A program made the translations under genes and the position numbers. Shown here piece by piece: positions 59,142-64,000 of a stretch of 64,000 nucleotides of DNA. The stretch spans positions 24,528 through 88,527 of the forward strand of contig DASUOH010000041.1 of NCBI GenBank assembly GCA_036276735.1, read 5' to 3'. Below the pieces are notes generated by a model. That model ran no database searches. It saw only the letters and a program-made list of their open reading frames with translations, and was not told the origin of the DNA. Origin of the DNA: VRUE01 sp036276735 (GTDB lineage: Bacteria; Actinomycetota; Thermoleophilia; Solirubrobacterales; 70-9). Each line of letters opens with the position of its first letter. Within the stretch, counting starts at the first letter, position 1.

Positions 59142-59166
59142 CAGCTTGGCCGTTACGGCCAAGCTG
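59142..59166 (-). terminator. Expression-platform hairpin of the c-di-GMP riboswitch
   Basis: On the minus strand CAGCTTGGCCG and CGGCCAAGCTG are perfect arms with a 3-nt loop, followed by TTT. The upstream arm begins with CAGCT, which is also the 3' strand of the riboswitch P1 helix (pairing with AGCTG at the 5' end). The two pairings exclude each other, the standard design of a transcription-terminating riboswitch. Confidence 0.7.
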
Positions 59167-59247
59167 GCGGTCGAGCCATCTCGCCAACAGCGACGAGACC
59201 TCTGACTTTGCGTCCCCGCCTCGCGACAGGTTTGCCCTTTGCAGCTG
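59162..59247 (-). promoter_or_regulatory. c-di-GMP-I (GEMM-I) riboswitch aptamer
   Basis: On the minus strand the leader reads GCAAAGGGCAAACC (59229-59242), a stem capped by a GCGA GNRA tetraloop, then GGGGACGCAAAG (59206-59217). A 7-bp stem (TCTCGTC with GGCGAGA) follows, then GATGGC...CGACCGCC. These match GEMM-I landmarks: GGCAAACC, the GNRA loop, GGGACGCAAAG and the receptor side. P1 pairs AGCTG with CAGCT. About 47 nt separate the aptamer from the start codon at 59115. The 183 bp beyond it to the HD-GYP start (59433) hold no other feature I could assign. Confidence 0.85.
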
Positions 59248-59432
59248 AACTTATGTGTGGCCGCGAGGATCGTCCAACAAGCCCCGAAACTGAAGCAATT
59301 TCGAACGAATGTCCGTGAGTCCGACGGCTCTTTTGGGTATTGAGCGCGGTTTTCGGGCGTTTGGCGGCGCTTCTCATTGCTTCGTGGGGATGGCCGATAG
59401 AGAGGCATGGCCCCTGCCGGCCACTGAGAGCG

Positions 59433-60743
59433 ATGGCTGCGACCACCGACACCCCAGATGTCGAGCACCTCTTTGCGCGGGGGCGCGAGCGCTCGCTGCT
59501 TCCTGCCTACGGCCGCGAGCGCCTGGTCGAGGGCGGGACGGCTGTCGCCTTCCTGGCGAGCGCAGGCGCGTTGGCGTTGCTGGTGCCCTCGCCGCGGGCT
59601 CTCGACCTGACGGTGCTCGCGATCCTGGCGGCGGCCTACGTGGTCGTCTGCCAGGCCCAGTTCGACGTCGCCGACGGCTACACGGTTCCCACCGAGCTGG
59701 TGCTGGTGCCGATGCTCTTCCTGCTACCGACCCCCGCTGTGCCGCTGATCGTCAGCCTCAGCTGGGCGCTTGGCCGGGTCTTCGACTACGCGACGGGTCG
59801 TACCAGCGTCCGCCGCGCCTTCCACGTCTTCGCGGACTGCTGGCACGCGGTGGGGCCGGCCCTTGTCCTGATCGTCGCCGGGGCCCAGATCTTCTCCTGG
59901 CAGGACTGGCCCATATACGTCGTCGCGCTGCTCGCTCAGTTCGTCTTCGACTTCGTCGCGATCACCGTGCGGATGCGCTTGATCGAGGGCCCCTCTTCCT
60001 GGGCCGAGCTGCGCCTGATCGCTCCCTCCTACGGACTCGACGCGGCGCTGGCGCCGATCGGCTTGGTCGTCGCCTTCGCCGCGATCGAGCTCGGCGCGGC
60101 GGCCTGCCTTCTCGTCATTCCCCTTGCCGCCGTGCTCGCCTTCCTCTCACGCGAGAGGCAATCGAGGATCGAAGGGGCCCTCGAGCTGAGCGCCGCCTAC
60201 CAGGGCACGGCGATGCTGCTCGGCGACGTAGTCGAGGCCGACGACCAGTACACCGGCAGCCACAGCCGCGGCGTCGTCGAGCTTTCGCTGGCGGTGGCCG
60301 ACCGGCTCGGCCTCGACCGCAAGCAACGCCGCAACGTCGAGTTCGCCGCCCTCCTCCACGACGTCGGCAAGATCGCCGTCCCCAAGGAGATCATCAACAA
60401 GCCCGGGCCACTCGACGACGAGGAGTGGAAGGTCATGCACCGCCACACGATCGAGGGCGAGGAAATGCTGAAGCGCGTGGGCGGCGTGCTCGCCGAGGTC
60501 GGCCAGATCGTTCGCTCCTCCCACGAGCACCACGACGGCAGCGGTTATCCCGATGGGCTCGTCGGGGACGAGATCCCAATCGAGGCGCGCATCGTCACCT
60601 GCTGCGACGCCTTCAGCGCGATGACGACGACGCGCTCATACCGCAAGGCGATGCCGCTCGAGAAGGCGATTGTCGAGCTGCGCGCCTGCTCGGGAACCCA
60701 GTTCGACCCAGAGGTCGTAGAGGCGCTGATCGCGACCGTCTGA
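59433..60743 (+). CDS. HD-GYP domain cyclic di-GMP phosphodiesterase, membrane-bound
   Basis: A 436-residue protein. The N-terminal half (residues about 38-235) has about seven hydrophobic segments forming a MASE-like sensory membrane domain. The C-terminal half (residues about 250-430) is HD-GYP: DQYTGSHSRGVVELSLAVADRLGL, the HD signature ALLHDVGKIAVP, and HEHHDGSGYPDGLVGDEIPIEARI with the GYP motif. It hydrolyses c-di-GMP. It is divergent from a c-di-GMP-riboswitch-controlled gene, giving a local signalling circuit. The ATG at 59433 was chosen over an in-frame TTG 93 nt upstream. Confidence 0.93.
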   Translation: MAATTDTPDVEHLFARGRERSLLPAYGRERLVEGGTAVAFLASAGALALLVPSPRALDLTVLAILAAAYVVVCQAQFDVADGYTVPTELVLVPMLFLLPTPAVPLIVSLSWALGRVFDYATGRTSVRRAFHVFADCWHAVGPALVLIVAGAQIFSWQDWPIYVVALLAQFVFDFVAITVRMRLIEGPSSWAELRLIAPSYGLDAALAPIGLVVAFAAIELGAAACLLVIPLAAVLAFLSRERQSRIEGALELSAAYQGTAMLLGDVVEADDQYTGSHSRGVVELSLAVADRLGLDRKQRRNVEFAALLHDVGKIAVPKEIINKPGPLDDEEWKVMHRHTIEGEEMLKRVGGVLAEVGQIVRSSHEHHDGSGYPDGLVGDEIPIEARIVTCCDAFSAMTTTRSYRKAMPLEKAIVELRACSGTQFDPEVVEALIATV

Positions 60744-60759
60744 GCCGGCGCCGCTAAGG

Positions 60760-60775
60760 TTGGCTGACCAGCCAA
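60760..60775. promoter_or_regulatory. TetR-type operator upstream of aldehyde dehydrogenase
   Basis: TTGGCT-GACC-AGCCAA is a perfect interrupted palindrome 18 bp before the aldehyde dehydrogenase start. It matches the P450 site at 12115 and the pattern of the acyl-CoA dehydrogenase site at 29219. Confidence 0.6.
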
Positions 60776-60793
60776 ACCGGAAGGGAGCGTCGG

Positions 60794-62356
60794 GTGGAGA
60801 GCGGAACTGAGGGGATCGCCGTCAAGGCGACCAACGGGAGCGGCCCGACTGAGGCGGGCTCGTTCGAGGTCATCAACCCGGCGACCGGAGAGCGGATCGC
60901 GGCGGTACCGATCGACTCGCCGGCGAGCGTGGCCGAGACGGTCTCTCGCGTGCGCGGCAACCAACCGGCCTGGGAGGCGCTCGGGATCGAGGGGCGCTTT
61001 CGCTGGCTGGCGCGACTGCGCGACTGGCTGCTCGACAACGAGGCACGGGTACTCGACACGATGCAGGCGGAGACCGGCAAGGTCCGCGGCGACACCGCGG
61101 CGGAGCCGATCTACCTCGCCGACCTGATCAACTTCTACGGCGCCAAGGCGGCCAAGTTCATCGGCGACGAGACGGTCCGCCCGCACACCGCGCTGATGGC
61201 GAGCCGCAAGTTGATGGTGCAGCACCGGCCCTACCCGGTCGTCGGCGTGATCAGCCCCTGGAACTTCCCGCTGGCCCTGGCGCTGGGCGATGCCCTTCCC
61301 GCCCTGCAGGCCGGAGCGGCCGTGGTCATCAAGCCGTCGGAGTTCACGCCGCTCGGCATCGACGAGATCGTGCGCGCCTGGAAAGAGGAGATCGGCGGCC
61401 CCGACGTGTTCGGCTGCGTACACGGCACCGGCGAGACCGGCGGCGCGCTCATCGACCACGCCGACTTCGTCCAGTTCACCGGCTCCGACCGCACCGGCCG
61501 CAAGGTGATGGCGCGGGCAGCCGAGACGCTGACCCCGGTCAGCCTCGAGCTCGGGGGCAAGGACCCGATGGTCGTCCTCGACGACGCCAACCTCGACCGC
61601 GCGGCGAACGCCGCGGCCTGGGGCTCGATGTTCAACTCCGGTCAGGTCTGCCTCTCGGTCGAGCGCGTCTACGTCGAGGCGCCGGCCTACGACGAGTTCG
61701 TCGCCAAGCTGACGCGCGAGGTCGGCAAGCTCCGACAGGGGGCCGACGGCAGAGTCCCGGAGAAGGACGTCGGCGCGATGACCTCGCCCAACCAGACCGC
61801 GATCGTCGAGGAGCAGGTCGAGGACGCGATCGCCAACGGCGCGCGGGCGCTGACCGGAGGCAAGCGCGGCGGCGGACCCGGCGACTACTTCGAGCCCACC
61901 GTGCTCGTCGACGTCGACCACTCGATGAAGGTGATGCGCGAGGAGACCTTCGGACCGGTGGTCGGGGTGATGAAGGTGGGCGACGAGGAGGAGGCGCTGC
62001 GCCTCGCCAACGACACTCCCTACGGACTTGCCGCTTCGGTTTTCGGCGAGAAGCGGCGGGCCGAGCGCCTCGGCCGCCGGATCGAGGCCGGCGCCGTGAA
62101 CATCAACGACGTGATCGTCAACTACCTGGCGATGGACGTGCCGATGGGCGGCTGGAAGCAGTCCGGCATCGGCTTCCGCCACGGCGAGTACGGGATCAAG
62201 AAGTACTGCCGCCCCGAGTCGGTGATCGTCAGCCGCCTCGGCGTCAAGCGCGAGGCGACCTGGTACCCCTACACCCGCTCGCGCCGCGGCCTAGTCAGCC
62301 GGGTCGCCCGCGCCTTCAATGCTCGCGACTGGCGCCGCCGGCTGGGCCTGCGCTAA
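60794..62356 (+). CDS. Aldehyde dehydrogenase
   Basis: A 520-residue NAD(P)-dependent aldehyde dehydrogenase. The fold shows VVGVISPWNFPLALALGDALPALQAGAAVVIKPSEFTPL (residues about 150-190, cofactor site), FTGSDRTGRKVMARAA, the catalytic glutamate in SLELGGKDP and the catalytic cysteine in SGQVCLSVERVYV. The C-terminal 45 residues are a basic extension. It oxidises aldehydes, perhaps fatty aldehydes. GTG start at 60794 with GGAAGGGAG upstream. The operator it shares with the P450 and acyl-CoA dehydrogenase suggests an alkane/lipid oxidation route. It ends at the palindrome at 62381. Confidence 0.92.
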   Translation: MESGTEGIAVKATNGSGPTEAGSFEVINPATGERIAAVPIDSPASVAETVSRVRGNQPAWEALGIEGRFRWLARLRDWLLDNEARVLDTMQAETGKVRGDTAAEPIYLADLINFYGAKAAKFIGDETVRPHTALMASRKLMVQHRPYPVVGVISPWNFPLALALGDALPALQAGAAVVIKPSEFTPLGIDEIVRAWKEEIGGPDVFGCVHGTGETGGALIDHADFVQFTGSDRTGRKVMARAAETLTPVSLELGGKDPMVVLDDANLDRAANAAAWGSMFNSGQVCLSVERVYVEAPAYDEFVAKLTREVGKLRQGADGRVPEKDVGAMTSPNQTAIVEEQVEDAIANGARALTGGKRGGGPGDYFEPTVLVDVDHSMKVMREETFGPVVGVMKVGDEEEALRLANDTPYGLAASVFGEKRRAERLGRRIEAGAVNINDVIVNYLAMDVPMGGWKQSGIGFRHGEYGIKKYCRPESVIVSRLGVKREATWYPYTRSRRGLVSRVARAFNARDWRRRLGLR

Positions 62357-62380
62357 GACGCCGCTGAGCGTGATCTGAGG

Positions 62381-62429
62381 CTTCCGGTGCGAGTTATGCG
62401 CCTATAGCGAGCAAAAGTCGCACCGGAAG
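62381..62429. terminator. Hairpin with TATGCGCCTATAG loop, convergent terminator (family 1)
   Basis: CTTCCGGTGCGA (62381-62392) and TCGCACCGGAAG (62418-62429) are perfect 12-bp arms with a 25-nt loop containing GTTATGCGCCTATAGCGAGC. It sits between the convergent aldehyde dehydrogenase and metG genes and would end both transcripts. The loop belongs to family 1. Confidence 0.8.
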
Positions 62430-62439
62430 GCAGTCTGCC

Positions 62440-63945
62440 TCAGGCCGGCGCCTCGATCTTCGGGAAGAGCGGCGGGACGCGCTCCGCACGCTGCCCGCCG
62501 GGCCGCGAGCCGAGCTCCCCGAGCACACGCGATTCCTCGCCGAGCGCGTCGAGCAGTTGCTCGGTGGTGCGCGGCAAGTAGGGGACGAGGAGCAACGTCG
62601 TCACACGCAGGCCCTCGGTGAGGTTGTAGAGGACCTCGTCGAGCCGCTCGGGATCGGCCTCATCCTTGGCCAGCTCCCAGGGGCGCGTCTCCTCGACGTA
62701 GCGGTTGAGCCGCCGCACCAGCTTCCACACCTCCTCGAGCGCCTCAGACAGCTCGGCACGGTCGAGCAGCTCGCTGAAGCGCTCCACCACGCCTTCGAAG
62801 TCCTCGGCGAGCACCGCGTCCACCTGCGCCTCCGGCACGACGCCGTCGCGGTAGCGGTCGACCATCGCCAGCACCCGGCTCGCCAGGTTGCCGAAATCGT
62901 TGGCGAGCTCGGTCTCGTAGCGAGCCTCGAAGCCCGCGGTGGAGATCGATCCGTCTTGGCCGAAGCTGACCTCGCGAAAGCAGTAGAAGCGCAGGGCGTC
63001 GGCGCCGAAGCGATCGATCACCTCGAAGGGGTCGAGGACGTTGCCGAGCGACTTCGACATCTTCTTCTCGCCCATCAGCAGGTAGCCGTGGACGTACATC
63101 CGCTCCGGCAGCTCGAGGTCGGCGGCGAGCAGCAGGGCCGGCCAGTAGACCGAATGGAACTTGAGGATGTCCTTCGCCATCACGTGCAGCGACGCGGGCC
63201 AGAAGCGCTCGGTCAGGTCCTCGCCCGGGCGGGCGAACGAGAGCGCGGTGTAGTAGTTGAGGAGCGCGTCGAACCAGACGTACATGACCTGCTCGGGGTC
63301 CCAGGGGAGCGGCACGCCCCAGTTGAGCTTCGGGCGCGACAGCGACACGTCCTGGAGGCCGCCGCGGATGAACGAGACCGCCTCGTTGCGGCGGAAGTCG
63401 GGCGCGATCAGCTCCGGGTGCGTCTCGTAGAGGCGCAGCAGCTCGCCCTCGAAGCTCGAGAGCCGGAAGAACCAGTTCTGCTCGGTCTCGAGCTCGAGCA
63501 CGATCTCGTGGATCGGACAGGTGTTCCCCGGCCCGAGCTCGGTCGGCGTCTTGAAGTCGGCGCAGCGCGGGCAGTAGTAGCCCTCGTAGGTCCCCTCGTA
63601 GACGTGTCCGTTGTCGTGCACGCGTTGCATCACCTCCTGGACCTTCGCGACGTGGCGCTCGTCGCTGGTTCGGATGAAGAAGTCGTTGGAGACGTCGATC
63701 TGCGGCATCAGGTCGAGGAACCGCTGGGCGTTGCGGTCGGCGAGCTCGGCCGGACTCACTCCCTCGCGCTCCGCCGCTTGGGAGACCGGCTCGCCGTGCT
63801 CGTCGGTGCCGGTCAGAAAGAACACGTCTTCGCCGCGTTGGCGCATGTGGCGGGCGACGATGTCGGCGCCGATCGTCGTGTAGGCATGGCCGAGATGGGG
63901 CTCGGCGTTGACGTAGTAGATCGGCGTGGTCACGTAGTAGGCCAT
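62440..63945 (-). CDS. metG: Methionyl-tRNA synthetase
   Basis: A 501-residue class I methionyl-tRNA synthetase that charges tRNA-Met. The HIGH motif is HLGHAY (residues about 17-22), KMSKS is EKKMSKSLGN (residues about 293-302), and a zinc knuckle is YYCPRCADFKTPTELGPGNTC. It lacks the C-terminal tRNA-binding extension of the long form, as in other short B. subtilis/actinobacterial types. ATG at 63945 was chosen; an in-frame TTG lies 9 nt upstream. It converges with the aldehyde dehydrogenase. Confidence 0.95.
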   Translation of the reverse strand: MAYYVTTPIYYVNAEPHLGHAYTTIGADIVARHMRQRGEDVFFLTGTDEHGEPVSQAAEREGVSPAELADRNAQRFLDLMPQIDVSNDFFIRTSDERHVAKVQEVMQRVHDNGHVYEGTYEGYYCPRCADFKTPTELGPGNTCPIHEIVLELETEQNWFFRLSSFEGELLRLYETHPELIAPDFRRNEAVSFIRGGLQDVSLSRPKLNWGVPLPWDPEQVMYVWFDALLNYYTALSFARPGEDLTERFWPASLHVMAKDILKFHSVYWPALLLAADLELPERMYVHGYLLMGEKKMSKSLGNVLDPFEVIDRFGADALRFYCFREVSFGQDGSISTAGFEARYETELANDFGNLASRVLAMVDRYRDGVVPEAQVDAVLAEDFEGVVERFSELLDRAELSEALEEVWKLVRRLNRYVEETRPWELAKDEADPERLDEVLYNLTEGLRVTTLLLVPYLPRTTEQLLDALGEESRVLGELGSRPGGQRAERVPPLFPKIEAPA

Positions 63946-63967
63946 CGTCGGCAAGACTATTCAGCGC

Positions 63968-64000
63968 GTGAGAGGGCCGAAGCGCATCGCCGGTGTCCTG
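63968..64000 (+). CDS. Possible start of a rightward gene, partial
   Basis: A GTG at 63968 opens a frame (VRGPKRIAGVL) that runs off the window edge 11 codons later. It is divergent from metG. There is no clear ribosome-binding site, and the fragment is too short to assign. Confidence 0.3.
   Translation, partial: MRGPKRIAGVL

Noticed and set aside
60545..62182. A 545-codon antisense frame across the aldehyde dehydrogenase gene
   Set aside because: Mirror of a conserved coding frame with no recognisable protein features; a codon-bias shadow.

Overview
The window is 64 kb of high-GC, densely packed bacterial chromosome with about 62 protein genes and many 4-bp ATGA/GTGA overlaps. The gene content points to an actinobacterium: an mIHF-type nucleoid protein, a B. 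subtilis-type MetG, MlaE/MlaF (YrbE-like) permeases, VapBC, MMPL/RND and a type III glutamine synthetase. The gene style resembles Thermoleophilia/Solirubrobacterales, but that placement is inference. No rRNA, tRNA, IS element or CRISPR array was seen.

Layout. 0-4.6 kb: a nucleoside-phosphorylase-like protein, a coiled-coil protein, and a three-domain secreted peptidoglycan hydrolase. 4.7-8.1 kb: a minus operon of a 3-hydroxyacyl-CoA dehydrogenase/enoyl-CoA hydratase fusion, a sirtuin and a HAD phosphatase. 8.4-16.1 kb: glnN, cytochrome P450, K+ channel, rlmN, DUF4234, amine oxidase. 16.2-22.6 kb: OsmC, SnoaL-like, TetR/cupin pair, ZIP transporter, RecD2-type helicase, VapBC. 22.6-30.6 kb: subtilase-like secreted peptidase, cspA, typA, acyl-CoA dehydrogenase, bcp. 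30.6-33.3 kb: a restriction-modification island (vsr, m5C methyltransferase, SacI-like endonuclease) with less GC-biased codons than its neighbours. 33.3-42.4 kb: Ca2+/Na+ exchanger, lipoprotein, MoxR/VWA pair, TauE/Rrf2 and a ThiY-type ABC importer. 42.4-48.4 kb: a PAS-GAF-GGDEF-EAL protein, an AlkA-like glycosylase, and a divergent pair of a serine-palmitoyltransferase-like enzyme and a GNAT-like acyltransferase. 48.6-56.5 kb: mIHF, then a minus operon of two MlaE permeases, MlaF ATPase, RND exporter, redoxin-like protein and B3/4 protein. 56.5-64 kb: lipoproteins, a sugar dehydrogenase, a secreted protein under a c-di-GMP-I riboswitch, a divergent HD-GYP phosphodiesterase, an aldehyde dehydrogenase and metG.

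Main discoveries. (1) A GEMM-I (c-di-GMP-I) riboswitch lies in the leader of a small secreted protein (59142-59247, minus). Its 3' P1 strand is shared with a 12-bp terminator-like hairpin, and it sits back-to-back with an HD-GYP gene. (2) There are several families of long palindromic repeats. One family has a conserved TATGCRCCYATRG-type loop. Another has two copies, one of them inside the reading frame of the RND exporter, with compensatory arm changes. (3) A 16-bp operator, TTGRCTGRYCAGYCAA, is shared by the P450, acyl-CoA dehydrogenase and aldehyde dehydrogenase genes, suggesting a TetR-type lipid/alkane-oxidation regulon. (4) There is a candidate sphingolipid (ceramide) synthesis pair. 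(5) There is a compact RM island with its own mismatch-repair nuclease.

Starts were chosen by Shine-Dalgarno sequences, signal peptides and family N-termini, so several differ from the longest reading frame. Everything was read by eye; no database search or folding was run.
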